A stretch of 64,000 nt of DNA. Source: Microtetraspora glauca. GTDB lineage: Bacteria; Actinomycetota; Actinomycetes; Streptomycetales; Streptomycetaceae. The notes below the pieces were generated by a model. It saw only the letters and a list, made by a program, of their open reading frames with translations, did not search any database and was not told the origin of the DNA. Numbering within the stretch: position 1 is the first letter of the stretch; each line of letters starts with the position of its first letter. The stretch is taken from the NCBI GenBank assembly GCA_000721275.1, contig JOFO01000012.1, forward strand, positions 76,621 through 140,620. Reading direction: 5' to 3'. This document shows positions 44,181-53,188 of this stretch, piece after piece. The position numbers were made by a program, and so were the translations under genes.

Positions 44181-45359
44181 ATGACGCGACCTTTCCTGCC
44201 GTTGACCGCGCGCTCCCGCGAGGAGTCGCACCGGACCGCCACGCCGCTGGAGCTGTTCTTCGACCTGTGTTTCGTGGTCGCCGTCGCCCAGGCGGGCGTG
44301 GGGCTCGTGCACGCGGTCGCGGAGGGGCACGCGGGCGAGGGTGTCGTGAGCTACGCGATGGTGTTCTTCGCGATCTGGTGGGCGTGGATGAACTTCTCCT
44401 GGTTCGCGTCGGCGTACGACAACGACGACGTGCTGTACCGGGTGGTCACGCTGGTGCAGATCGCGGGCGTGCTGATCCTGGCGGCGGGGGTGTCGCGGGC
44501 GTTCGAGGAGCACGACTTCCTGGTCGTGTACCTGGGCTATCTGGTGATGCGGGTGGCGCTGGCGTCGCAGTGGCTGCGGGCGGCGCGGCACGCGGCGTCG
44601 GCGCAGGAGCGGACGATGTGCCGCCGGTACGCGGGCGGGGTGCTGGCGGTGCAGGTGGGCTGGCTGGCGCTGCTGCTCGTGCCGGAGGGGGCGGTGCCGT
44701 GGGTCTTCCTGGTGATGGCGCTGGCGGAGCTGGCGGTGCCGGTGTTCGCGGAGAAGGACGCGCCGAGCACGTGGCATCCGCATCACATCGCGGAGCGGTA
44801 CGGCCTGTTCACGATCATCGTGCTGGGCGAGTCGGTGGCGGCGGCGACGGTGGCGGTGAAGTCGGGCGTGGCGGAGAACGACGCCCTGAACGAGCTGCTG
44901 CCGATCGCGGCGGGCGGGCTGCTGATCGTGTTCGCGGCCTGGTGGGTCTACTTCGTGGTGCCGGCGCACGACCGGCTGACGGACAGCCGGCAGGGCTTCC
45001 TGTGGGGGTACGGGCACTTCCTGATCTTCATGTCGGCGGCGGCGATCGGGGCGGGCCTGGAGATCGCGGTCGAGCAGGCGGTCGGCAAGGCGCACATCGG
45101 CACCCTGGCGGCGTCGGCGTCGGTGACGATCCCGACGGCGGTGTTCCTGATGTCGGTGTGGCTGCTGCACGCCCGCTACTTCAAGGTGGGGGTGGCGCAG
45201 CAGGCGGTGCTGCCGGGGGCGTCGCTGGCGATCCTGCTGTGTTCGTTCGCGGGCCGCTGGGCGGTGCTCGCCGCGGGTGTGGTGGCGGCGGGGGCGGTCG
45301 CGGTGGGGGTGACGCTTACGGCGCGGAACCCGGCGACCCGGACGGCCGCCGGGTCCTGA
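44181..45359 (+). CDS. LtrA-like (low temperature requirement A) membrane protein
   Basis: A 392-residue polytopic protein with about 10-11 TM helices. The family N-terminus RTATPLELFFDLCFVVAVAQ and the central HPHHIAERYGLFTIIVLGES (about 196-215) are hallmark LtrA motifs. LtrA proteins were linked to growth in the cold in Listeria; the biochemical role is unknown. The ATG MTRPFLPL is 46 bases after the chelatase stop. A GC-rich repeat follows its stop. Confidence 0.9.
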   Translation: MTRPFLPLTARSREESHRTATPLELFFDLCFVVAVAQAGVGLVHAVAEGHAGEGVVSYAMVFFAIWWAWMNFSWFASAYDNDDVLYRVVTLVQIAGVLILAAGVSRAFEEHDFLVVYLGYLVMRVALASQWLRAARHAASAQERTMCRRYAGGVLAVQVGWLALLLVPEGAVPWVFLVMALAELAVPVFAEKDAPSTWHPHHIAERYGLFTIIVLGESVAAATVAVKSGVAENDALNELLPIAAGGLLIVFAAWWVYFVVPAHDRLTDSRQGFLWGYGHFLIFMSAAAIGAGLEIAVEQAVGKAHIGTLAASASVTIPTAVFLMSVWLLHARYFKVGVAQQAVLPGASLAILLCSFAGRWAVLAAGVVAAGAVAVGVTLTARNPATRTAAGS

Positions 45360-45360
45360 G

Positions 45361-45431
45361 GCGGGACTGCCGGGGCGGGACTGCCGGGGTGGGGCTGCCG
45401 GGGCGGGACCGCCGGGGCGGCGCTGCCCGGG
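45361..45431. repeat. Five imperfect 14-bp tandem repeats
   Basis: Unit GCGGGACTGCCGGG, two perfect copies (45361-45374, 45375-45388) and three variants up to 45431, starting one base after the ltrA stop. Non-coding spacer before the P1 peptidase. Confidence 0.85.
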
Positions 45432-45471
45432 TGGGACGGCCGGCGCGGGGCTTCTACGGTAGGAAGGGGAC

Positions 45472-46602
45472 ATGACAGCAGCGCGGTTCTCTCCCGACGG
45501 TCTGACGGACGTGCCCGGCATCCGGGTGGGGCACGCGCGCGTGGCGGGTCCGGGGGCGCTGTCGGGGACGACGGTGGTGCTGGCGCCGGAGGGCGGCGCG
45601 GTGGCGGCCGTCGACGTGCGCGGCGGCGGTCCGGGCACCCGGGAGACGGACGCGCTGGACCCGAGGAACGTGGTGCAGCGGATCGACGCCGTCGTGCTGA
45701 CGGGCGGCAGCGCGTACGGCCTGGAGTCGGCGGCCGGGGTGATGGCCTGGCTGGAGGAGCACCGGCGCGGGGTGCGGGTGGGCCCGGATCCGACGCACGT
45801 GGTGCCGGTGGTGCCGGCGGCGTGCGTCTTCGACCTGGGCCGGGGCGGTGACTTCACGGCACGGCCGGACGCGTCGACGGGCCGGGCCGCGGTGGAGGCG
45901 GCGCACGCGTCCGGCGACCACGCGCGCGTGGCGACGGGGGCGGTGGGCGCGGGGACGGGCGCGGTCGTGGGCGGGATGCGCGGCGGCGTCGGGACGGCGA
46001 GCCTGCGGCTGGCGTCGGGGGTCACGGTGGCGGCACTGGTGGTGGTGAACGCGGTCGGCGCGGCGGTCGATCCGGCGACCGGCGTCCTGTACGGCGGCCT
46101 CTTCGAGCCGGACGGCGCGGACGGCGGCGCGGGCGGCGCGGCGGTGCGGCCGTCGCGGGCGGTGCACGAGGCGGCGGCGCGGCGGCTGGCGGAGGCCCGC
46201 GCGGCGTCGGTCCGGCCGCCGCTGAACACCACGCTGGCGGTGGTCGCGACGGACGCGGCGCTGACGCGGCCGCAGGCGCAGAAGGTGGCGGGGACGGCGC
46301 ACGACGGAATCGCCCGGGCGATCCGGCCGGTGCACCTGATGAACGACGGCGACACGGTCTTCGCGCTCGCCACGGGGGCCCGGGAGCTGCCGGCCGCGCC
46401 CGGGCCGCTCGCCCTGAACGAGGTCCTGGCGGCCGGCGCCGACCTGGTGACGCGGGCGATCGTCCGCGCGGTGCTGGCGGCGCCCGGGGGCCTGCGCGGC
46501 CCGGGCGGCGACTTCCCGTCGTACGGGGAGCTGTACGGCCTCCCGGACGGGCCCCCGGACGGCGCTCCGCACGACCCCCCAAGCGGCCCGTACTCCCGGT
46601 AA
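45472..46602 (+). CDS. P1-family peptidase (DmpA-like aminopeptidase)
   Basis: A 376-residue self-processing peptidase of the DmpA/S58 fold. The N-terminal GLTDVPGIRVGHA, TGGSAYGLESAAGV (about 80) and the cleavage region RPPLNTTLAVVATDA are typical; autoprocessing between Asn and Thr would expose the nucleophile. A Pro/Asp/Gly-rich tail follows. ATG with GGAAGGGG upstream. Possible aminopeptidase or amidase; substrate unknown. Confidence 0.9.
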   Translation: MTAARFSPDGLTDVPGIRVGHARVAGPGALSGTTVVLAPEGGAVAAVDVRGGGPGTRETDALDPRNVVQRIDAVVLTGGSAYGLESAAGVMAWLEEHRRGVRVGPDPTHVVPVVPAACVFDLGRGGDFTARPDASTGRAAVEAAHASGDHARVATGAVGAGTGAVVGGMRGGVGTASLRLASGVTVAALVVVNAVGAAVDPATGVLYGGLFEPDGADGGAGGAAVRPSRAVHEAAARRLAEARAASVRPPLNTTLAVVATDAALTRPQAQKVAGTAHDGIARAIRPVHLMNDGDTVFALATGARELPAAPGPLALNEVLAAGADLVTRAIVRAVLAAPGGLRGPGGDFPSYGELYGLPDGPPDGAPHDPPSGPYSR

Positions 46603-46633
46603 CCGCAAGGGAGTTGAAGCTTCCGCGACACCG

Positions 46634-46659
46634 GGAACTTCCGCCGCCGGCCCCTCGTT
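46634..46659 (+). promoter_or_regulatory. ECF/sigma-R-like promoter before the DUF6227-like gene
   Basis: GGAAC (46634-46638), 18-base spacer, GTT (46657-46659); it equals the sigma-R pattern except C for T in the -35, and also fits generic ECF GGAAC-N17-CGTT. Confidence 0.4.
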
Positions 46660-46744
46660 TTCCGTAACCCCGACCCCGTTGTCGGACCCAGGGACTACGT
46701 TAAGCAAGCACCAAGTGACATGCGGCGACGGCCTGGAGACCCTC

Positions 46745-47521
46745 TTGAACGATCCGCGGGATCACCTCGATCCGTACGAGACGACCGAGACGCACGTCGA
46801 GCGGCTTCTCGGCCGGGCGCTCAACTCCTTCGACCTGCCCGACACGACGGTGGAGCGCCTGGAGACGGCGCTCGCCCACTCCACCGCCCTGCACTCCTCG
46901 CACCACAGCTCCTCGCTGCACCGCTCCACCTACCGCCACACCTATCTGCTCGCCGACGGCAGCGCGCTCGTGCTGTGGGAGCTCGCGCACAACGCGGGCC
47001 GGGACGGCACCGAGCAGTACGAGCTGTACGCGGAGGAGGCGGAGGCCCGGCTGGCGGCCTCCCGGCTGCCCGTCGGCCCGCTGCCGGAGTGGACGGTGGA
47101 GCGGGCGGACGGCGGCCCGCTCGGCGAGGACGACGACCTGACGGCGCTGAGCGCGCTGCTGGCCCGCCCGATACCCGCCCAGCCCCGGATGTACGTGCCG
47201 GACAACTCGGCGGACCACGCCCGCCGCGTCCTGCGCCGCGCGGAGAACGACGACCGGCCCGGTGAGCGGACCGCCCGCCGGCTGCGGATCGCCTTCGCCC
47301 ACCACATCACCCAGGTCTTCGGCCGCCACTGCCCCGTGGAGGGCGGCCGGGACGCCGGCTTCACCCTCTACGAGCACCAGTTCCTGCTGCTCGACGGCAC
47401 CGAGCTGAGCCTCTGGGAGGTCGAGCACACGGCCACCCCGGACGGCCGGCACATGTGCGAGGTGTACGAGTCGGAGGCCGCGGCCCGCGGGGCGATGGAG
47501 GCCCGCTCCCGCGTCGTCTGA
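46745..47521 (+). CDS. DUF6227-like protein
   Basis: A 258-residue soluble protein of a Streptomyces-specific family. It has two similar halves, each with an HLxRLLGRALNSF- or HARRVLRRAEN-type helix followed by YEHQFLLLDG / YRHTYLLADG and SLWEVEH / VLWELAH strands, that is, an internal duplication. The TTG at 46745 is chosen because GGAG lies 7 bases upstream; an earlier TTG at 46679 or GTG at 46715 would add up to 22 residues. Function unknown. Convergent with the fructose operon. Confidence 0.75.
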   Translation: MNDPRDHLDPYETTETHVERLLGRALNSFDLPDTTVERLETALAHSTALHSSHHSSSLHRSTYRHTYLLADGSALVLWELAHNAGRDGTEQYELYAEEAEARLAASRLPVGPLPEWTVERADGGPLGEDDDLTALSALLARPIPAQPRMYVPDNSADHARRVLRRAENDDRPGERTARRLRIAFAHHITQVFGRHCPVEGGRDAGFTLYEHQFLLLDGTELSLWEVEHTATPDGRHMCEVYESEAAARGAMEARSRVV

Positions 47522-47597
47522 GCCCCGCCCCACGGCCGGCCCGCCGGCCCGGGTTCAGACCTGGGCCGGCACGCCGCCGAAGTGACCTGAGCGACGC

Positions 47598-47631
47598 CGA
47601 GGGGCGGTGCGCACGTGCGCACCGCCCCTCG
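47598..47631. terminator. Perfect 34-bp palindrome between convergent genes
   Basis: CGAGGGGCGGTGCGCAC followed directly by its reverse complement, no loop bases. It lies 77 bases past the DUF6227-like stop and 30 past the fruA stop, so it can serve both. Confidence 0.8.
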
Positions 47632-47660
47632 CGGTCCGGCCCCTCCTGTCCAGGAGCCGG

Positions 47661-49640
47661 TCAGGCGGCCACGGTCACCGTCGGGTCGGCGGCCGGGGCG
47701 GTGGTCCCGGCGCCCTCCGGGGCGGTCCTCCGCAGGCTCTTCAGCAGGATCACCAGCGCCGCGCTCACCAGCACGCCCGCCATGATCGCCAGCAGGTACA
47801 GGAACGGGTTGCCGATCAGCGGGACGACGAACACGCCGCCGTGCGGGGCCCGCAGGGTGCACTCGAAGGCCATCGACAGGGCTCCGGTGACCGCGCCGCC
47901 CGCCATCGCGGCCGGGATGACCCGCAGCGGGTCGGCGGCGGCGAAGGGGATCGCGCCCTCCGTGATGAAGGAGGCGCCCAGCACCCACGCGGCCTTGCCG
48001 TTCTCCCGCTCGGTCTTCGTGAAGAGCCGGCCGCGGACGGCGGTGGCGAGCGCCATCGCGAGCGGCGGGACCATGCCGGCGGCCATCACCGCGGCCATCA
48101 CCTTGAGGGAGCCCTCGTTGGGGGTGGCGAGTCCGCCGACGGCGAAGGCGTACGCCACCTTGTTCAGCGGGCCGCCGAGGTCGAAGCACATCATCAGGCC
48201 GAGGACGACGCCCAGGACGACCGCGTTGGCGCCGGAGAGGCCGGAGAGCCAGTCGGTCAGCGCGGACTGGAGCTCCGCGATCGGCTTGCCGATCACCAGG
48301 AACATCAGGAAGCCGACGGCGATCGACGACAGCAGCGGGATCACCACCACCGGCATGATGCCGCGCAGCGCGGCGGGCACCCGCACCCGCTGGACCGCCA
48401 GGACGGCGCCGCCCGCGAGGAGGCCGGCGGCGAGGCCGCCGAGGAAGCCCGCGTCGATGGTCAGCGCGATGGAGCCGCCGACGAAGCCGGGCACGAGACC
48501 GGGCCGGTCCGCCATGCCGTACGCGATGTAGCCGGCGAGGACCGGGACCAGGAAGGCGAACGCGAGCCCGCCGATCTGGAACAGCAGCGCGGCCCAGCTG
48601 TCGAGCTGCCCCCAGGCGAAGTGCTCGGCGACGGACGGCGCCTTGTCGATGTCGTAGCCGCCGAGCGCGAAGCCCAGGGCGATCAGCAGACCGCCGGCGG
48701 CGACGAAAGGCACCATGTAACTGACGCCGGACATCAGCCACTTGCGCAGCTTGGTGCCGTACCCCTCGGCGGGTTCCCCGGTCTTCTCCACGGGGGTGGG
48801 CGCGGCGGGGGCGGTGGTCTCGCCGCGCTCGGCCCGGCCGCGCACCTCGGCGATCAGCTCGGCGGGGCGGTTGATGCCGGCCTTGACGCCGACGTCGACG
48901 ACCGCCTTCCCGGCGAACCGTTCCTTCTCCCGTACGGGCACGTCATGGGCGAAGATCACGCCGTCGGCTGCGGCGACGGCCGCCGGGTCGAGCCGGGTGA
49001 ACCCGGCCGAGCCCTGGGTCTCCACGACCAGTTCGACCCCGGCCTCCCGGCCGGCCTTCTCCAGCGCCTCGGCGGCCATGTAGGTGTGCGCGATGCCGGT
49101 GGGGCAGGAGGTGACGGCGACGATCCGGAAGGGACGCGCCTCCGGGGCCGGGGTCGCGACCGGCTCCGGAGCCTCCGGCTCCGCGGGGGCCTGCGGCGGC
49201 TCCTCCCCCGCGATCAGCGCCGCCGCCTCCGCCGGGGAGGCCACGGCCCGCAGCGCGCCGGTGAAGCCCTCGTCCATCAGCTGTCGGGCGAGCGACGACA
49301 GGATCGTCAGATGGGCGTCGTCGGCGCCGGCCGGGGCGGCGATCAGGAAGATGAGGTCCGCCGGGCCGTCGGGGGCGCCGAAGTCGATGCCGGCGGCCGA
49401 GCGGCCGAACGCGAGGGTCGGTTCGGTGACGTGGGCGCTGCGGCAGTGCGGGATCCCGATGCCGCCGTCGAGGCCGGTCGGCATCTGGGCCTCGCGGGCG
49501 GCGACGTCGGCGAGGAAGCCGTCCAGGTCGGTCACCCGGCCCCGCGCGGCCATGCGCTCGGCGAGCGACCTGGCCGCCGCCTCCTTGGTGCCGGCGGCCA
49601 GGTCGAGGTCGACCAGGTCCGCGGTGATCATGGTGCTCAT
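47661..49640 (-). CDS. fruA: Fructose PTS permease EIIABC
   Basis: A 659-residue fructose-specific phosphotransferase permease. Order: EIIA (1-150; phospho-His65 in IPHCRS), EIIB (about 170-270; phospho-Cys in VTSCPTGIAHTYMAA) and EIIC membrane domain (about 310-640; sugar-site motif PFAAADPLRVIP). It imports fructose as fructose-1-phosphate, using HPr. The ATG overlaps the fruK stop as ATGA. Last gene of fruR-fruK-fruA. Confidence 0.96.
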   Translation of the reverse strand: MSTMITADLVDLDLAAGTKEAAARSLAERMAARGRVTDLDGFLADVAAREAQMPTGLDGGIGIPHCRSAHVTEPTLAFGRSAAGIDFGAPDGPADLIFLIAAPAGADDAHLTILSSLARQLMDEGFTGALRAVASPAEAAALIAGEEPPQAPAEPEAPEPVATPAPEARPFRIVAVTSCPTGIAHTYMAAEALEKAGREAGVELVVETQGSAGFTRLDPAAVAAADGVIFAHDVPVREKERFAGKAVVDVGVKAGINRPAELIAEVRGRAERGETTAPAAPTPVEKTGEPAEGYGTKLRKWLMSGVSYMVPFVAAGGLLIALGFALGGYDIDKAPSVAEHFAWGQLDSWAALLFQIGGLAFAFLVPVLAGYIAYGMADRPGLVPGFVGGSIALTIDAGFLGGLAAGLLAGGAVLAVQRVRVPAALRGIMPVVVIPLLSSIAVGFLMFLVIGKPIAELQSALTDWLSGLSGANAVVLGVVLGLMMCFDLGGPLNKVAYAFAVGGLATPNEGSLKVMAAVMAAGMVPPLAMALATAVRGRLFTKTERENGKAAWVLGASFITEGAIPFAAADPLRVIPAAMAGGAVTGALSMAFECTLRAPHGGVFVVPLIGNPFLYLLAIMAGVLVSAALVILLKSLRRTAPEGAGTTAPAADPTVTVAA

Positions 49641-50590
49641 CGCGGGCTCCCTTGCTCGCTGAGGACGGTGTCCAGGGGTACGTCGGAGGTGACGGTCACG
49701 GCGGCCGGGTCGAGGTCCGCCGGGGTGGGCATCTGGCTGCCGGGCAGCTGGACGGCGGCGGCGCCGTGCGCGACGGCGGCGGCCAGCGCCTCCGGTCCGT
49801 CGCCGCCCGCGGCCAGGAAGCCGGCGAGGGAGGCGTCGCCCGCGCCGACGTCGGAGCGGACGGCGGGGACGGACGCGGAGCCGAACCAGGTGCCGGCGGC
49901 GGTGACGAGGAGCTGCCCGTCGGCGCCGAGGCTGGCGAGGACCGAGCCCGCGCCCCGCTCGCGCACCTCCTCGGCGGCCTTCACGGCGTCGCCGACGGTC
50001 CGCAGCGGGCGGCCGACGGCCTCGGCGAGCTCGTCGGCGTTGGGCTTCACGACGTCCGGCCGGGCGGTGAGGGCGGCGAGCAGCGAGGGCCCCGAGGTGT
50101 CGAGGGCGATCCGGGCGCCGGCGCCGTGGGCGCGGGCGACCAGCCGGGCGTACCACTCGGGGGCGAGGCCGCGCGGGAGGCTGCCGCAGCAGGCGATCCA
50201 GGCGGCGGCCGGGGAGTGGGCGCCGACGGTGGCGAGCAGCGTCTCGGACTCCTCGGCGGTGAGTTCCGGGCCGGGCGCGTTGATCTTGGTGAGGGTGCCG
50301 TCGGGCTCGGCGAGGGCGATGTTGGAGCGGGTCTGGCCGGCCAGCGGCACCGGGGCGACCTCGATGCCCTGCCCGGCGAGGAGCTGGGCGACGAGGGCGC
50401 CGGGGGCGCCGCCGAGCGGCACGACGGCGACGGTGCGGTGGCCGGCCGCGGCGACCGCCCGGGAGACGTTGACGCCCTTGCCGCCGGGGTCGACGCGCTC
50501 GGCGGTGGCCCGCAGGACCTCGCCGCGTTCAAGGCCGGGGACCTCGTACGTACGGTCCAGGGAGGGGTTCGGGGTGACGGTGAGGATCAT
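49637..50590 (-). CDS. fruK: 1-phosphofructokinase
   Basis: A 317-residue PfkB-family kinase turning fructose-1-phosphate into fructose-1,6-bisphosphate. PfkB signatures GGKGVNVSRA (about 38) and SDVGAGDASLAGFL (about 250; catalytic Asp) are present. It opens MILTVTPNPSLDRTY, the FruK start. It overlaps the stop of fruR by four bases and the start of fruA by four, a fully coupled operon. Confidence 0.96.
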   Translation of the reverse strand: MILTVTPNPSLDRTYEVPGLERGEVLRATAERVDPGGKGVNVSRAVAAAGHRTVAVVPLGGAPGALVAQLLAGQGIEVAPVPLAGQTRSNIALAEPDGTLTKINAPGPELTAEESETLLATVGAHSPAAAWIACCGSLPRGLAPEWYARLVARAHGAGARIALDTSGPSLLAALTARPDVVKPNADELAEAVGRPLRTVGDAVKAAEEVRERGAGSVLASLGADGQLLVTAAGTWFGSASVPAVRSDVGAGDASLAGFLAAGGDGPEALAAAVAHGAAAVQLPGSQMPTPADLDPAAVTVTSDVPLDTVLSEQGSPR

Positions 50591-51348
50591 GCGCGGACGA
50601 CTTCCGTTCCGGCGGCCTCGATGGCCGCGGCGGTCTCGGGGGCGAGGCCGCTGTCGGTGATCAGCAGGTCGACGTCGGCGAGGGCGCCGAAGCGGGCGAA
50701 GTGCTCCTCGCCGTGCTTGGCGGAGTCGGCGAGCAGGACGACCCGGCGGGCGGAGGCGAGGACGGCCCGCTTCACGGCCGCCTCGGCGAGGTCGGGGGTG
50801 GTGAGGCCGTAGGCGGCGGAGAAGCCGTTCGCGCCGACGAAGGCGACGTCGGCGCGGATCTCGCCGTACGCGCGCAGCGCCCAGGCGTCGACGGCGGCCC
50901 GGGTGCGGTGCCGGACGCGCCCGCCGACCAGGTGCAGGTCGATGCCGGGGTGGTCGGCGAGCCGGGCGGCGGCGGGCAGCGCGTGGGTGACGACGGTCAG
51001 CGCGCTGTCGAGCGGGAAGGCGGCGGCCAGCCGGGCGACGGTCGACCCGGCGTCGAGGACGACGCTGCCCTCGGCGGGCAGTTCGGCCAGGGCGGCGGCG
51101 ACGATGCGGTCCTTCTCGTCGGCGGCCACCCCCTCGCGCTCGGCGAGGTCGGGCTCGAAGTCCAGCCGGCCGGCGGGGATGGCGCCGCCGTGCACCCGCC
51201 GGACGAGCCCGGCCCGGTCGAGGGCCTTCAGGTCGCGCCGTACGGTCTCGGCGGTGACCTGGAACTCCTCGGCGAGGGAGAGCACGTCGACCCGCCCGCT
51301 CTCACGGGCCAGCCGGAGGATCTCTTGCTGTCGCTCGGGTGCGTACAT
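50587..51348 (-). CDS. fruR: DeoR-family repressor of the fructose operon
   Basis: A 253-residue DeoR regulator: N-terminal HTH (MYAPERQQEILRLARESG; QVTAETVRRDLKALD) and a sugar-phosphate-binding C-terminal domain (LDAGSTVARLAA, about 98). Such repressors sense fructose-1-phosphate. It is the first gene of the operon it should control; inverted elements lie just upstream. Confidence 0.93.
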   Translation of the reverse strand: MYAPERQQEILRLARESGRVDVLSLAEEFQVTAETVRRDLKALDRAGLVRRVHGGAIPAGRLDFEPDLAEREGVAADEKDRIVAAALAELPAEGSVVLDAGSTVARLAAAFPLDSALTVVTHALPAAARLADHPGIDLHLVGGRVRHRTRAAVDAWALRAYGEIRADVAFVGANGFSAAYGLTTPDLAEAAVKRAVLASARRVVLLADSAKHGEEHFARFGALADVDLLITDSGLAPETAAAIEAAGTEVVRA

Positions 51349-51357
51349 GGTGAGTCT

Positions 51358-51461
51358 GTGTCCGTTCCGATGCCCGAACCTGTGGTTTCAGTGTCAGGTT
51401 ACGCCGGGGATTCCGCGAAGTAAACGCAGTCGGACACTAAAACGGGCACGAACGGGCATCG
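51358..51461. promoter_or_regulatory. Candidate FruR operator region
   Basis: CGATGCCCG (51368-51376) recurs inverted as CGGGCATCG (51453-51461), and GTGTCCG (51358-51364) recurs inverted as CGGACAC (51431-51437). The two groups are about 85 bp apart and flank the probable fruR promoter, which would suit looping repression. Confidence 0.45.
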
Positions 51462-51491
51462 AGGTCCAAGGTCCCGTCGGATGTACGCCGA

Positions 51492-51518
51492 AGGGCCCCG
51501 GTCGGCGACCGGGGCCCT
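51492..51518 (-). terminator. Hairpin terminator after the DHA2-type MFS gene
   Basis: Perfect 12-bp arms AGGGCCCCGGTC and complement around GGC, 46 bases past the stop of the MFS gene on the minus strand. Confidence 0.8.
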
Positions 51519-51563
51519 CCGGGGGCATGCGCTGGGCGCGGTGGGACTGTCTCAGGAACTGTT

Positions 51564-53126
51564 TCAGGAGGTGAGCGCCGGCTCCTTCTCCCCCGCCGCC
51601 TCCCCGGACGGCGACCCGGCCGCCGGGACGGCGTCGTCCGCGCCGCCCTCCAGGTGCTGCTTCGGCCGCGCCGGGAGCGCGAACATCACCAGGAAGATGG
51701 CGGTGAGGACGACCGCCGCCCAGCCGAGCGAGTTGCGGAAGGCGTCCGTGAACGCCGTCGTGATCTCCTGCGGGGCCTGCTTCAGCCGCTCCTCGTCGAA
51801 GGTGCCGAAGAAGACGACCGACACCAGGCCGAGTCCGATCGCGTTGCCCATCTGCCCGGTCATGTTGATGAGACCGGAGGCCGAGCCCGCGTGCTCCTTC
51901 GGGACCTCCGACAGCACCGCGTCGGTCAGCGGCGCCACGATCAGGCCCATGCCGAGTCCCATCACGACCAGCGCCGGGACCATCTGCCAGGACGTGATCT
52001 CCGCGCCGTACCGCCCGGCCACGAAGAAGTACAGCAGGATGCCCGCGACCATCGTCAGCGCGCCGCCCTGCAGCACCTTGCGGCCGAAGCGCGGCACCAG
52101 CAGCTGCACCGACAGGCCCGCCGCCAGGGAGACGGCGATCGAGAACGGCACCCCGGTCAGACCGGCCCGCAGCGCGCTCCAGCCGAGGCCGAGCTGCATG
52201 TACAGCGTCCACACCAGGAAGAAGATGCCGAGCACGATGCCGAACGACAGCTGCACGGCGATGCCGGCCGCGAAGGACCGCACGCGGAACAGCGCCAGCT
52301 CGATCAGCGGCGACCCGTCCTTGCGCGTCTTGTACCGCTCGTACGCCACGAGGACGCCGAACACGACCGGGCTGGACGCCATCATCAGGTGGCCCCACAG
52401 CGGCCAGTCCAGCTCGCGGCCCCGGGTCAGCGGGTAGATCAGCAGGAGCAGCGCGGCCGTCACCAGCACGACGCCGACCAGGTCGAGACGGAGCGCCTTC
52501 GGCGCCTTCGACTCGGTGATGAACGCCCGGCCGAGCAGCAGCGCCGCCACGCCCACCGGCAGGTTGATGAGGAAGATCGGCCGCCACTCCAGGCCCGCGA
52601 TGTTCCACTCGGTGAGCAGCGCGCCGAGCAGCGGTCCGGAGACCGCGCCGAGACCGACGATGGCGCCGAAGAGACCGAAGACCTTGCCGCGCTCGTGCGG
52701 CGGGAAGGTGACGTGGACGATCGACAGCACCTGCGGCACCATCATCGCCGCCGCCGCACCCTGGAGGAGGCGGGAGGCCACCAGCATCTCCGGGCTGGCC
52801 GCGAAGCCGCACAGCGCGGACGCGAGCGTGAAGCCGGCCGTGCCGAGCAGGAAGAGCCGCTTGCGGCCGTAGATGTCGCCGAGCCGGCCGCCGGTGATCA
52901 GACCGGCCGCGAAGGCCAGCGCGTAGCCGGCGGTGATCCACTGGATCGCGGTGGTCGTGGTGCCGAGGTCGTGCTCGATGCTGGGGATCGCGATGTTGAC
53001 GATCGTGGCGTCGACCAGGTCCATGAAGGCAGCCGTCATGACGATGGCGAGGGCGATCCAGCGTCTGCTGTCCCCCGCGGTGGTGCTGTCCGCCCCCGTG
53101 GCGGCTTCGGTCTCGTGTGCGCTCAT
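51564..53126 (-). CDS. DHA2-type MFS multidrug efflux transporter
   Basis: A 520-residue MFS with about 14 TM helices (DHA2/QacA-EmrB type). Motif C-like ATIVNIAIPSIEHDL in TM1 and motif A GGRLGDIYGRKR (about 75-86) are clear; TM5 has the antiporter GPLLGALLTEW. It is divergent from a WYL regulator; its ATG sits inside a set of 11-bp-spaced CCTAT repeats. No good ribosome site precedes it. Drug substrate unknown. Confidence 0.9.
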   Translation of the reverse strand: MSAHETEAATGADSTTAGDSRRWIALAIVMTAAFMDLVDATIVNIAIPSIEHDLGTTTTAIQWITAGYALAFAAGLITGGRLGDIYGRKRLFLLGTAGFTLASALCGFAASPEMLVASRLLQGAAAAMMVPQVLSIVHVTFPPHERGKVFGLFGAIVGLGAVSGPLLGALLTEWNIAGLEWRPIFLINLPVGVAALLLGRAFITESKAPKALRLDLVGVVLVTAALLLLIYPLTRGRELDWPLWGHLMMASSPVVFGVLVAYERYKTRKDGSPLIELALFRVRSFAAGIAVQLSFGIVLGIFFLVWTLYMQLGLGWSALRAGLTGVPFSIAVSLAAGLSVQLLVPRFGRKVLQGGALTMVAGILLYFFVAGRYGAEITSWQMVPALVVMGLGMGLIVAPLTDAVLSEVPKEHAGSASGLINMTGQMGNAIGLGLVSVVFFGTFDEERLKQAPQEITTAFTDAFRNSLGWAAVVLTAIFLVMFALPARPKQHLEGGADDAVPAAGSPSGEAAGEKEPALTS

Positions 53127-53167
53127 AGGAGGACCATAGGAGTCGTATAGGCCAGCCCGCGTCCTAT
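53125..53167. promoter_or_regulatory. 11-bp-spaced CCTAT repeats between MFS pump and WYL regulator
   Basis: On the minus strand CCTAT occurs at 53129-53125, 53140-53136 and 53151-53147, exactly one helical turn apart; a fourth copy lies inverted at 53163-53167. The first copy overlaps the pump start codon. Likely binding array for the divergent WYL protein. Confidence 0.55.
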
Positions 53168-53188
53168 TTCCCCCGCATGATGGTCGGC

